A stretch of DNA of 64,000 bases from DATBLE01 sp963837265 (GTDB taxonomy: Bacteria > Actinomycetota > Thermoleophilia > Gaiellales > Gaiellaceae): positions 1-64,000 of the forward strand of contig CAWIMQ010000001.1 of the NCBI GenBank assembly GCA_963837265.1, read 5' to 3'. The notes beneath the pieces were generated by a model. It had not been told where the DNA came from. It saw only the letters and a list, made by a program, of their open reading frames with translations, and did not search any database. Every line of letters starts with the position of its first letter. Within the stretch, counting starts at the first letter, position 1. Below are positions 17,293 to 24,822 of the stretch, piece by piece. A program made the position numbers and the translations under genes.

Positions 17293-18132
17293 TTACGACG
17301 CGCGCACCGGGATGACGGCCCCGTCGTGGACGCGGACGCGGGCGCCGTAGTGCTCCGCGATCAGCGGCTCCGTGAGCACTTCCGCCGCTCCGCCCTCCGC
17401 GACGACCCGCCCTCCCGAGAGGAGGATCAGGCGCGAGGCGTACTGGCCGGCGAGCGTCAGGTCGTGCATGGCCGCGACGACGGTGAGGCCGGCATCCAGC
17501 CGGAGGACGTCGATCAGCTCGAGCGCCTCCTGCTGGCGGCCCGCGTCGAGGGCGCTCGTCGGCTCGTCGAGAAGGAGCAGCGGCGCCTCCTGCGCGAGCG
17601 CGCGTGCGAGCACCGCCCGCTGCCGCTCGCCCCCCGAGAGCGTGCCCAGGTGGCGGCCGGCGAGCTCGCCGAGGTCGAGCCGGGCGATCGCCGTCTCGGT
17701 GGCGGCATGGTCGCGCCGGCCCTCGCGACCCGCGTACGACACGTACGGCGTGCGGCCGAGCATGACGTACTCGCGCACGGTCATCCCCGCCGGCATCGCC
17801 GGCACCTGCGGGACGACCGCGACCCGCCGCGCGACCTCCCGCCGCCCGAGCCGCGGAAGCTCGGCGCCGTCGAGCCGGATCAGGCCCCTGTGCCGGACGA
17901 GGCCGGCAACGGCACGCAGCAGGGTGGTCTTCCCGGCACCGTTCGGGCCGATCAGCGTCAGCCACTCCCCGCGTCCGACGGTCAACGAGACGCCGTCCAC
18001 CACCGGCCGCCCGCCGAGCTCGACCGCGACCCGTTCCAGCGCCAGGGCGGTGACGCCCTCGGCGTCACGACCTCGCCTCGCACCGACGGTGGCGGTGCCG
18101 CCGTCGTCCTTGCGCCCGGCTTCGTCTCTCAC
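17293..18132 (-). CDS. btuD: Vitamin B12 (or ferric siderophore) ABC transporter ATP-binding protein
   Basis: The 279-residue ATPase has Walker A GPNGAGKTTLLRAVAG, Q-loop VPQVPAMPAGMTV, signature LSGGERQRAVLARALA, Walker B LLLLDEPTSALD and the switch His in AAMHDLTL. The order and the AGQYASRLILLSGG tail match the FecCD/BtuCD importers. The GTG at 18132 overlaps the btuC stop (GTGA), so translation is coupled. A linker of about 30 residues rich in Gly/Arg/Asp precedes the ABC domain and may be non-essential. The riboswitch upstream of the operon points to cobalamin rather than iron. Confidence 0.9.
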   Translation of the reverse strand: MRDEAGRKDDGGTATVGARRGRDAEGVTALALERVAVELGGRPVVDGVSLTVGRGEWLTLIGPNGAGKTTLLRAVAGLVRHRGLIRLDGAELPRLGRREVARRVAVVPQVPAMPAGMTVREYVMLGRTPYVSYAGREGRRDHAATETAIARLDLGELAGRHLGTLSGGERQRAVLARALAQEAPLLLLDEPTSALDAGRQQEALELIDVLRLDAGLTVVAAMHDLTLAGQYASRLILLSGGRVVAEGGAAEVLTEPLIAEHYGARVRVHDGAVIPVRAS

Positions 18133-19145
18133 GTCGAGGCCATCCGGCGCGAGGTCCTGAGCACGACCGCGAAGAACGGCGCGCCGAAGAAGGCGGTGAC
18201 GACGCCGATCGGCAGCTCGGCGGGCGACAGGGCGGTGCGGGCGATCACGTCGGCGAGGACGAGGAACCCCGCTCCGACGAGGACCGAGAGCGGCAGCAGG
18301 AGCCTGTAGCTCGGCCCGGCGACGAGCCGGATCGCGTGCGGGACGATGATCCCGACGAACCCGATCAGGCCGCTCACCGCGACCGCGGCCGCCGTCCCCA
18401 CGGTCGCGCAGGCGACGACCGCGAGGCGCACCCGGCCGACGTGGACGCCGAGGCTCGCCGCCTCCTCGTCGCCGACGCTGAGCACGTCGAGAAGCCGCCG
18501 GTGGAGCAGGATCCCGGCGGTTGCGACCGCCACATACGGGAGCAGCATGACCACGTCGTGCCAGCCCGAGCTCGGCAGCCGGCCGAGGATCCACGAGTAG
18601 ACCTCCTGCAGCGTGTCGGAGTGCTGCTGCTGGACGAACGTCTGGACGGAGGTGAAGAACGCGGCGACGGTGACGCCGGCGAGGATCAGCGTGGCGCCGC
18701 CGCTCCCCCGCCCCGCCGATCGGCCGATCGCGTACGCGATCACGACCGCCGCCGACCCGCCGACGAAGGCGGCGGGCGGCAGGAGGTCGAAACCGTGCCC
18801 GAGGTAGACGACCGCGATCGTCGCGCCGAGGCCGGCTCCGGCGGCGACGCCGAGCAGGTACGGGTCGGCGAGCGGGTTCCGGAAGACGCCCTGATACGAC
18901 GCGCCGGCGAGCGCGAGCATCGCCCCGACGAGCGCGCCGAGCACCACCCTGGGCAGCCGGATGTCCCACAGGATCGCCTGGTCGGACGGAGAGAGCGGCG
19001 AGCGGAGGCGCACGAACGGCAGCTTTCCGAGCGCCGACTGGAGCGCCGGCCACAACCCGATATGCACCGGCCCGACCAGCGCTCCCGTGGCCAGCGCGGC
19101 GACGAGGAAGAGAGCCGCGCCCGCGATCCAGAGCCGGCCGGTCAC
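18129..19145 (-). CDS. btuC: Vitamin B12 ABC transporter permease
   Basis: The 338-residue protein has about nine to ten membrane helices and FecCD-family signatures: LWDIRLPRVVLGALVGAMLA, SYQGVFRNPLADPYLLGVAAG (the RNPLADP loop that contacts the ATPase), GLIGFVGIIVPHAIRLVAG (the G-F-x-G-x-x-x-PH motif) and PIGVVTAFFGAPFF. It dimerises in the membrane with BtuD below and BtuF outside. The start overlaps btuF by 4 bases and the stop overlaps btuD by 4 bases. Confidence 0.93.
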   Translation of the reverse strand: MTGRLWIAGAALFLVAALATGALVGPVHIGLWPALQSALGKLPFVRLRSPLSPSDQAILWDIRLPRVVLGALVGAMLALAGASYQGVFRNPLADPYLLGVAAGAGLGATIAVVYLGHGFDLLPPAAFVGGSAAVVIAYAIGRSAGRGSGGATLILAGVTVAAFFTSVQTFVQQQHSDTLQEVYSWILGRLPSSGWHDVVMLLPYVAVATAGILLHRRLLDVLSVGDEEAASLGVHVGRVRLAVVACATVGTAAAVAVSGLIGFVGIIVPHAIRLVAGPSYRLLLPLSVLVGAGFLVLADVIARTALSPAELPIGVVTAFFGAPFFAVVLRTSRRMAST

Positions 19146-20002
19146 GCGTGGAGGCGTGCGAGCGCGGCGGCGATCGCGCGGACGAAGTCGACGACCCGCG
19201 GCCCCCAGCGAGACGCGATCGAGTCGTCGATTCGGACGATCGTCCCCGTGCGGACCGCCGCGACGTGGCTCCAGCCCGGCCGGGCCGCCACCGTCCGCGG
19301 CGACTGCCCGCAGCAGCGGATGTCGGCGAGAACGACGACGTCCGGGCTCTGCGAGACGACGTACTCGGCGGAGAGCTGCGGGTAGCCGGTGCCGCCGGTG
19401 TCGGCGGCGTCGGCGATGTTCTTCAGCCCGAAGAGCGAGTAGATCCGGCCGGCGAAGGTCTTCGAGGTGACCGAGTAGAGGTCGGGCTCGAGCTCGTGGT
19501 AGACGGTCAGGCCGCGGCCGCGCCTGGCGCCGGCGGCGACGAGGGCGTCGATGCGCTTCTTCATCCGGGCGGCGAGGGCGCGCGCCTCGCGGGCGTGCCC
19601 CGTGATCCGGCCGAGCTGCCGGATCTCCGCATAGGTGCCGTCCAGCGCCGCGGGCGCGTCCTGGACGAGCACGCGGATGCCGAGGCCGCGCAGCGTGGCG
19701 GCGAGACCGTTCGGGTCGTAGGTGACGACCACGAGGTCGGGCCTGTAGCCGGCGATCGCCTCCACGTTCGGGGTGAAGCCGGACAGGCTCGTGCGCGGAG
19801 CCTCCGGCGGGTAGTCGGACTGGTTGTCGACGGCGACGACCTGCCGGCCGGCGCCGATCGCGAACAGCGTCTCGGTCGCCGTCGGCGACAGCGAGACGAT
19901 CCGGTTCGGCACGGCGGCGGCCCGCGCGCCCGCGCCGGCACCGCCGCCCGTGGAGAGCACCACGGCGAGCGCAACGAGAGGTGCGAGGAGAAGCCTGGAC
20001 AC
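19142..20002 (-). CDS. btuF: Periplasmic-binding-type cobalamin-binding protein
   Basis: The GTG at 20002 has GGGAGG a few bases upstream and gives 286 residues with a signal peptide (LLLAPLVALAVVLSTGGG). The mature part reads NRIVSLSPTATETLFAIGAG, VVAVDNQSDYPPEA, NVEAIAGYRPDLVVVTYDPN and AEYVVSQSPDVVVLADIRC, the two-lobed fold of BtuF/FecB proteins. The longer open frame to 20179 reads through the riboswitch and is not used. It binds the ligand and delivers it to BtuCD. There is no lipobox Cys after the signal, so the anchoring mode is unclear. Confidence 0.92.
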   Translation of the reverse strand: MSRLLLAPLVALAVVLSTGGGAGAGARAAAVPNRIVSLSPTATETLFAIGAGRQVVAVDNQSDYPPEAPRTSLSGFTPNVEAIAGYRPDLVVVTYDPNGLAATLRGLGIRVLVQDAPAALDGTYAEIRQLGRITGHAREARALAARMKKRIDALVAAGARRGRGLTVYHELEPDLYSVTSKTFAGRIYSLFGLKNIADAADTGGTGYPQLSAEYVVSQSPDVVVLADIRCCGQSPRTVAARPGWSHVAAVRTGTIVRIDDSIASRWGPRVVDFVRAIAAALARLHA

Positions 20003-20044
20003 GAATCCTCCCTTCCGCGAGGGGTTCGACGGTCTACGCGGCGG

Positions 20045-20222
20045 GCGGCAGGTCTTCTGACTCGGGGCTCCCCCTCTCGCCGCCTTCCCGGCGTCACGTC
20101 CTTTCGGAGACGGAGCGCCAGTGGCACATCGGCGGAGGGCATCTCCCCTCACAGCGGCGGGACCGTCCCGGCTTCGCACCGGGTTCCCTTTCCGCTCGCC
20201 TGTTCGGGCGGGAGCCTATCAA
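20045..20222 (-). promoter_or_regulatory. Cobalamin riboswitch upstream of btuFCD
   Basis: On the minus strand the leader contains the conserved elements in order: GGGAACCCGGTGCGAAGCCG, ACGGTCCCGCCGCTGTGA, GCCACTGGCG, GGGAAGGCGGCGAGAGGGGG and GAGCCCCGAGTCAGAAGACC ending TGCC (the B12 box region). It ends about 45 bases before the btuF start. Binding of adenosylcobalamin would shut off the importer genes. Confidence 0.93.
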
Positions 20223-20253
20223 CCGCAGGCGGCGCCGAGGGTACGATCGTGGG

Positions 20254-20475
20254 ATGGAGCGAAAGGAAGTCGGAGACCGGCAGCTCGACGCGCTGCTCGA
20301 GCGGCTCGACCGCCTCGTGGCCGAGCTGAACGGATTGAACCGGCGGCTCGACGCCGGCGAGAACCTCGGCCCGCTCGTCCACGAGCTGCGAGTGCTCAAC
20401 GAGTCGCTGAGCGCGCTCGCCTACGCCGCGCTCGGCAGCCAGGGCCCGCAGGTTCGCCGGCGGCGAGCCTCCTAG
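20254..20475 (+). CDS. Small coiled-coil protein (73 aa)
   Basis: The ATG at 20254 opens 73 codons beginning MERKEVGDRQLDALLERLDR and continuing with leucine heptads (LVAELNGLNRRLDAGENLGP) and an Arg-rich end. It is divergent from the riboswitch-btuF unit and convergent with the sugar dehydrogenase gene. No domain is recognised. The regular heptad pattern and its own start support a real gene, but this is not certain. Confidence 0.5.
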   Translation: MERKEVGDRQLDALLERLDRLVAELNGLNRRLDAGENLGPLVHELRVLNESLSALAYAALGSQGPQVRRRRAS

Positions 20476-20490
20476 CGCGACGCGGCGCCG

Positions 20491-21588
20491 CTAGTAGCCG
20501 CCGGCGATCCTGTAGAGCGTCCCGCCCAGCGAGACCGCGTAGAGGCCGCCCCGCGAATCCTCGCCGAACGAGGAGAGCCCCGGGATCGAGAACCGCTCCT
20601 TCCGCAACCCGGTCGCGCGCCCCTTCGCCACCTTCAGGCTCCAGACCGTGCCCGAGCAGTAGTCCCCGTAGACGTAGCGTCCGACGAGACCGCGGACCGC
20701 CCTGCCCCGGTAGACGACACCGCCCGTGACGGAGCATCCGAGCGAGTGGGAGTAGACCTCGATCGGCCAGACGAGCCGGCCGCGCGGGTCGAGCGTCCGG
20801 CTCCGGTCGTAGCGCACCCTCCCCTCGTAGACGGCCCAGCCGAAGTTCATCAGCCCGCCGAGCCGGGCCCGGGGAACGTAGTCGACCTCCTCCCATTCGT
20901 TCTGCCCGACGTCCCCGATGTAGAGATCGCCCGTCGCGCGGTCGAACGAGAAGCGCCACGGGTTGCGGAGCCCGTACGCGACCAGCACCGGCCGGGCACG
21001 GGGGTCGTCGACGTCGATCCTCCAGATCTTCGCCAGCTTCGTGGTCATGGTCTGGCCGTTGTTGTTCGGGTCGCCCCCCGAGCCGCCGTCCCCGAGACCG
21101 ATGTAGAGCCGACCGTCCGGCCCGAACGCGAGCTGGCCGCCGTTGTGGTTCGAGAACGGCTGGTGCTCGAACAGGAGCTGCCGCGCCGTGGACGGGATCG
21201 CCCGGACGCCGTCCGAGCGGTACTCGACGACGCGCGTGTCCCCGCTCTTGTCGGTGTAGTCGACGTAGAAGCGACGGTTCTGCGCGTACCGTGGGTGAAA
21301 CGCGACCGAGAGGAGGCCCTGCTCGCCCCCGGAGGCGACGAGGTCGCGGATGTCGAGGAAAGGCTCCGCCCGCAGACGCCCGTTCTGGACGACCCTGATC
21401 GTCCCGCGCTGCTCGACGACGTACAGGCGGCCGGGCTGGCCCGCCGGAGCGGTCACGTCGGTGGGCGAGGCGAGACCCCGGAGAACGACCGGCGGGCTTG
21501 CGCTCGGCGCTCCGGCGGCGCCGGCGGGCGCTGCGGCCGCCACCGCAAGGGCGAGGAGGGCGAGGCGGCTAGCTCGCGAGGAGAACAC
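20491..21588 (-). CDS. PQQ-dependent sugar dehydrogenase family protein (GSDH), secreted
   Basis: The GTG at 21588 gives 365 residues with a signal peptide (LALLALAVAAAAPAGAAGA). The mature part has the six-bladed propeller signatures of the glucose/sorbosone dehydrogenase family: GLASPTDVTAPAGQPGRLYV, GEQGLLSVAFHPRYAQN, NHNGGQLAFGPDGRLYIGLG, YGLRNPWRFSFD and GDVGQNEWEEVDY. It would oxidise sugars outside the membrane using PQQ, or act as a related aldose dehydrogenase. The start lies inside the end of the upstream trkA-like gene (20-base overlap). The substrate cannot be told from sequence. Confidence 0.85.
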   Translation of the reverse strand: MFSSRASRLALLALAVAAAAPAGAAGAPSASPPVVLRGLASPTDVTAPAGQPGRLYVVEQRGTIRVVQNGRLRAEPFLDIRDLVASGGEQGLLSVAFHPRYAQNRRFYVDYTDKSGDTRVVEYRSDGVRAIPSTARQLLFEHQPFSNHNGGQLAFGPDGRLYIGLGDGGSGGDPNNNGQTMTTKLAKIWRIDVDDPRARPVLVAYGLRNPWRFSFDRATGDLYIGDVGQNEWEEVDYVPRARLGGLMNFGWAVYEGRVRYDRSRTLDPRGRLVWPIEVYSHSLGCSVTGGVVYRGRAVRGLVGRYVYGDYCSGTVWSLKVAKGRATGLRKERFSIPGLSSFGEDSRGGLYAVSLGGTLYRIAGGY

Positions 21589-22231
21589 GGCGCAGCTCGT
21601 CCTCCTTCCCCGGCTGCAGGATCGCAAGCACCTGGTCTCCGGGGCGGAGCCTCGCCGAGCCCTCGGCGATCTCGAACTGGCCGTCTCGCTTGATCGAGAT
21701 CAGCCGCGCGCCCTCGGGCAGCTGGAGGCGCTCGATCGGCGTGCCGGCGCAGTCGGCGTCGGGCGGGATCTGCACCTCGACGATCTCGACGTTCTCCTTC
21801 GGCAGCTCGAGCAGGTGGACCAGGCCGTGCTCCGGGACCTCGTGCTCGATCAGCGCCATGATCGAGGAGGTCGCGCACACGGTCGGCGAGACGCCGAGCA
21901 GGTCGAAATGCACCTGGTTGCGCGGGTCGTTGACGCGGGCGATCACCTTGTCGACGCCGTACTTCTCGCGTGCGAGCTGGCAGATGACGATGTTGTCCTC
22001 GTCGTCTCCCGTGGCGGCGACGACGATGCTCGGCGGCCGCTGGATCCCGGCGCGCTCGAGCACGAAGATCTCGGTCGCGTCGCCGTGGATGACGACGTGC
22101 TCGAACTCGTCCTCGAGCCGCTCGAACCGGTCACGCCGCTGCTCGACGAGCGTCACCTCGTGCCCGATCCGGAGCAGGCTCCGGGTCAGGTTCGCGCCGA
22201 TCTTGCCGCCGCCCGCGATCAGGACGTACAT
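21569..22231 (-). CDS. TrkA-type NAD-binding regulatory protein (TrkA-N plus TrkA-C)
   Basis: The 220-residue protein begins MYVLIAGGGKIGANL with the Rossmann GxGxxG (GGGKIG). It continues LVEQRRDRFERLEDEF, VIHGDATEIFVLERAG, VVAATGDDEDNIVICQLA and VIARVNDPRNQVHF, and ends in a TrkA-C domain (VEVQIPPDADCAGTPIERLQ, LRPGDQVLAIL). Such subunits gate K+ or other cation transporters in response to nucleotides. No TrkH-type channel is adjacent; the neighbours are APC permeases. The ATG overlaps the stop of the preceding TrkA-N gene by one base. Confidence 0.88.
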   Translation of the reverse strand: MYVLIAGGGKIGANLTRSLLRIGHEVTLVEQRRDRFERLEDEFEHVVIHGDATEIFVLERAGIQRPPSIVVAATGDDEDNIVICQLAREKYGVDKVIARVNDPRNQVHFDLLGVSPTVCATSSIMALIEHEVPEHGLVHLLELPKENVEIVEVQIPPDADCAGTPIERLQLPEGARLISIKRDGQFEIAEGSARLRPGDQVLAILQPGKEDELRRVLLAS

Positions 22232-22659
22232 CAGGCCGTCCTGGCCGGGCGGGGGACGATGCAGGAGCGCACCTCCTCGCCCAGGCCTTCGATCGCGGTC
22301 GAGGTCGGGCAGACGATCCGCATCCCCTGGGACGCGTAGAAGGCGGCACGGGCCGGATCGAGCAGCCGCACGACGACGCACTCGATCCCGAACAGCTTCT
22401 GCACCACCTGGCCGACGACCAGGTTCGTGTTGTCGCCGTCCGTGGAGACGACGACCGCGTCCGCCTCGTCGACGCCCGCCCGGCGCAGCACCGACGTGTC
22501 CATCCCGTGGCCGACGACGAAACCGCCGTCCCAGGTGTCGCCGAGACGGCCGAGGGCCTCCTCCTTCTCGTCCACCGCGATCACGTCCCAGCCCTCGCTG
22601 CGCAGCTGGTGCGCGATGGACGAGCCCACGCGGCCGCACCCGATCACGATCGCCTTCAC
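22231..22659 (-). CDS. TrkA-N domain protein (short)
   Basis: The 142-residue protein is a single Rossmann domain: MKAIVIGCGRVGSSIAHQLR, VIAVDEKEEALGRLGDTW, GHGMDTSVLRRAGVDEADAV, VVSTDGDNTNLVVGQVVQKL and VVRLLDPARAAFYASQGMRI. It lacks the TrkA-C domain, so it probably pairs with the following 220-residue protein. It sits 9 bases downstream of the APC-UspA gene, and the trio is likely one operon. Confidence 0.88.
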   Translation of the reverse strand: MKAIVIGCGRVGSSIAHQLRSEGWDVIAVDEKEEALGRLGDTWDGGFVVGHGMDTSVLRRAGVDEADAVVVSTDGDNTNLVVGQVVQKLFGIECVVVRLLDPARAAFYASQGMRIVCPTSTAIEGLGEEVRSCIVPRPARTA

Positions 22660-22668
22660 GAGATCAAT

Positions 22669-24579
22669 CTAGCCTAGGAGCTCCTCCTCGAGGACGCCCT
22701 GCGGGTAGGCCAGCACCATCACCTCGCAGGGCGCGTGGCGCAGCACGTGGTCGACCGTCGGGCTGAAGAACCGCGACTGCCGGCGCCACCGCGCCGACGA
22801 GCCGAGCACGATCAGGTCGGCACCGACCTTCTTCGCCTCTTCGACGATCGCCTCGCCGATCGCACGAGACCGGACGGTGGCGAGCTCGATCGCCACCCCG
22901 TGCTCGGCGGCGAGCAGCTTCGCGTCGATCAGCGCCGCGCTCGCGCGCTCCTCGTCCTCGAGCAGCTCGGCGTCGAGCGGCAGGTCGAGAGGGACGCGGA
23001 TCACGTGCAGGGCGTGGATCCTCCCGCCGCGCTCCTCGGCGAGCCTGATCGCGGTGGCGAGCATCTCCTCCCCGATCGGCCCGAGCTTGACCGGGACCAG
23101 GATGCGCTCGTACTGACCCTCCACCGCCGGCACCAGGTCGGGCACGGGCGCCTCGACTCGCTCGAGCAGGCCGGCTCCGCGGCGGAGCCTGGCGGAGACG
23201 TATAGGACGGCGCCGAGCAGAAGCCAGGCGGGGCCGCCGATGCGCGCCGCCTGGTGGGTGGTCAGCGACACGACCCAGAGCGCGGCCACGAGCGGGATGC
23301 CGACGAGAGCCGCGACCGGGACCCGCCCTCGTCCGAGCCGCACGTTGAGCGGTGCGAGGAACGGACGGGGCAGGTCCGGCTCGGTGTAGCGCAGCCGGAC
23401 GACCGACGCCTGGGCGATCGCGAACGTGATCAGGACGCCGAAGCTGTACAGGCTGCCGAGAAACCGGATCTCGTGCCCGACCGAGGCGGCGAGGATGACG
23501 AGCGTGCTGGAGACGGCGGCCGCGCCGAGGATCGCCGCGGGCGGCAGCGTGCTCCGGCGGCCGAACGTCCCGAACGCGTGCGGGAGCATCTGGTGGCGTC
23601 CGAGCGAGTAGACGACCCGGCCGATGCCCGAGATCGACGTCGTCGCCGCCGCGACCAGGATGCCGGCGCCGGTGAGGCCGATGACGACACGCAGGACGTC
23701 GACCACGAGCGCCGGGCTGTGGCCGCCGAAGGCCGAGACGATCCCGACCAGCGGCGCCTGGATCCAGTCGCTGCCGAGCCGGGTCGAGACCCGCTCGGGC
23801 CCGGGCAGGGCGGGAAAGGCGGCGACGCCGACGACGCCGATCGCCGCGGAGACGAGCACCGCGGCGCCCAGCCCCACGAAGAGGCTGCGGGGCATCGTCT
23901 TTCCCGGCTCCCGGGCCTCCTGCGCGAGGTTGGCGAGCGTCTCGAGGCCGGTGTACGCGAGCATCGCGACGGGCAGCGCGAACGCGAGCGAGTGCCAGGT
24001 CGGCGCGATGCCCGGGTGAACGCCCTCGGTCAGGTCGGTGCGCTCGAGGAGAAACGCGAAGCCGAGACCGATCAGGAGCAGGTGCGAGAGGAAGGCGACG
24101 ACGGCGACCACGATCGCGAGCCGGTACAGGCCGGGGCGGCGGATCAGGCGCAGCAGCGTGATCCCGAGCACGACGAAGACGGCGGCGACCACGTCCCACG
24201 GGTGGCGGGTGAGCCGCAGCCAGCCGATCGCGTGCCCGAAGTAGTGCGGGACGAAGAGCGACGCGAGGGCGATGACGATCGCGTAGTCGAGGAGCAGGAC
24301 CCATCCGGTCAGAAACCCGACCGGGTCGTTGAACGCGCGGCGGGCGAGCATCGCAGCCCCGCCCGTCTCCGGGATGGCGGCCGTCCCTTCGGCGTACGAG
24401 GCCGCGACGAGCATGAACAGCAGGCCGACCGCGAGCAGCACCCACGGGGTCAGGCCCAGCGCGAAAAGGGCGACGATGCCGAGCGCGAAGTAGATCGAGG
24501 ACGCGACCTCGCCGTACGCGACCGAGGCCAGCGACTGGCCCGTCAGGCCCCGCACGAGTCCTGGGATCCGGCGCGGCAT
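22669..24579 (-). CDS. APC-family permease fused to a C-terminal UspA-like domain
   Basis: The 636-residue protein has 12 predicted helices of the amino acid-polyamine-organocation fold. The first reads YGEVASSIYFALGIVALFAL (G-x-x-x-SSIY motif), and later ones AYTGLETLANLAQEAREPGK and SISGIGRVVYSLGRHQMLP. A cytoplasmic universal-stress-protein domain of about 140 residues follows (YERILVPVKLGPIGEEMLAT, then GADLIVLGSSARWRR and CEVMVLAYPQG). The GSSAR and VPVKL elements suggest nucleotide binding. Such fusions couple transport to ATP or cyclic nucleotide sensing. The substrate may be amino acids or K+. It is followed by two TrkA-type genes. Confidence 0.9.
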   Translation of the reverse strand: MPRRIPGLVRGLTGQSLASVAYGEVASSIYFALGIVALFALGLTPWVLLAVGLLFMLVAASYAEGTAAIPETGGAAMLARRAFNDPVGFLTGWVLLLDYAIVIALASLFVPHYFGHAIGWLRLTRHPWDVVAAVFVVLGITLLRLIRRPGLYRLAIVVAVVAFLSHLLLIGLGFAFLLERTDLTEGVHPGIAPTWHSLAFALPVAMLAYTGLETLANLAQEAREPGKTMPRSLFVGLGAAVLVSAAIGVVGVAAFPALPGPERVSTRLGSDWIQAPLVGIVSAFGGHSPALVVDVLRVVIGLTGAGILVAAATTSISGIGRVVYSLGRHQMLPHAFGTFGRRSTLPPAAILGAAAVSSTLVILAASVGHEIRFLGSLYSFGVLITFAIAQASVVRLRYTEPDLPRPFLAPLNVRLGRGRVPVAALVGIPLVAALWVVSLTTHQAARIGGPAWLLLGAVLYVSARLRRGAGLLERVEAPVPDLVPAVEGQYERILVPVKLGPIGEEMLATAIRLAEERGGRIHALHVIRVPLDLPLDAELLEDEERASAALIDAKLLAAEHGVAIELATVRSRAIGEAIVEEAKKVGADLIVLGSSARWRRQSRFFSPTVDHVLRHAPCEVMVLAYPQGVLEEELLG

Positions 24580-24746
24580 CAGCGTGTGGAGAGGTAGAGA
24601 CGCAGGGCGCCCCCGGCGACCAGCAGCCCGCCGAGGACGAGCCCGAGCCCCCCGCCGACGCCCGCCTGCACGGTGCGGACGATCACGGCGAGGCCGACGG
24701 CGACGAGCAGGGCGGAAAGCGCGGCGGTGCTGCGGCGCCTGCTCAT
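24579..24746 (-). CDS. Small two-helix membrane protein (55 aa)
   Basis: The minus-strand ATG at 24746 gives 55 codons (MSRRRSTAALSALLVAVGLA, a Gly-rich turn, LGLVLGGLLVAGGALRLYLS). The stop TGA overlaps the ATG of the permease gene as TGATG. Two hydrophobic segments with a positive N-terminus predict an inner-membrane protein of two helices. It may be a permease accessory subunit, but that is inference from position alone. Confidence 0.6.
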   Translation of the reverse strand: MSRRRSTAALSALLVAVGLAVIVRTVQAGVGGGLGLVLGGLLVAGGALRLYLSTR

Positions 24747-24777
24747 GCAGCCAGCTCCGTCCCTTCGGGCCGGAGCT

Positions 24778-24818
24778 GGTTAGGAAGCCGCCCTAACCAT
24801 TTCGCGCCCGCGAAATGG
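24778..24818 (-). terminator. Two adjacent hairpins between the two permease genes
   Basis: GGTTAGG/CCTAACC (24778-24784 and 24792-24798) and CCATTTCGCG-CC-CGCGAAATGG (24797-24818) lie just past the stop of the upstream permease gene at 24823. Either could terminate its transcript. The second shares its outer CCATTT/AAATGG with a hairpin at 38040-38060. Confidence 0.55.
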
Positions 24819-24822
24819 CCGC

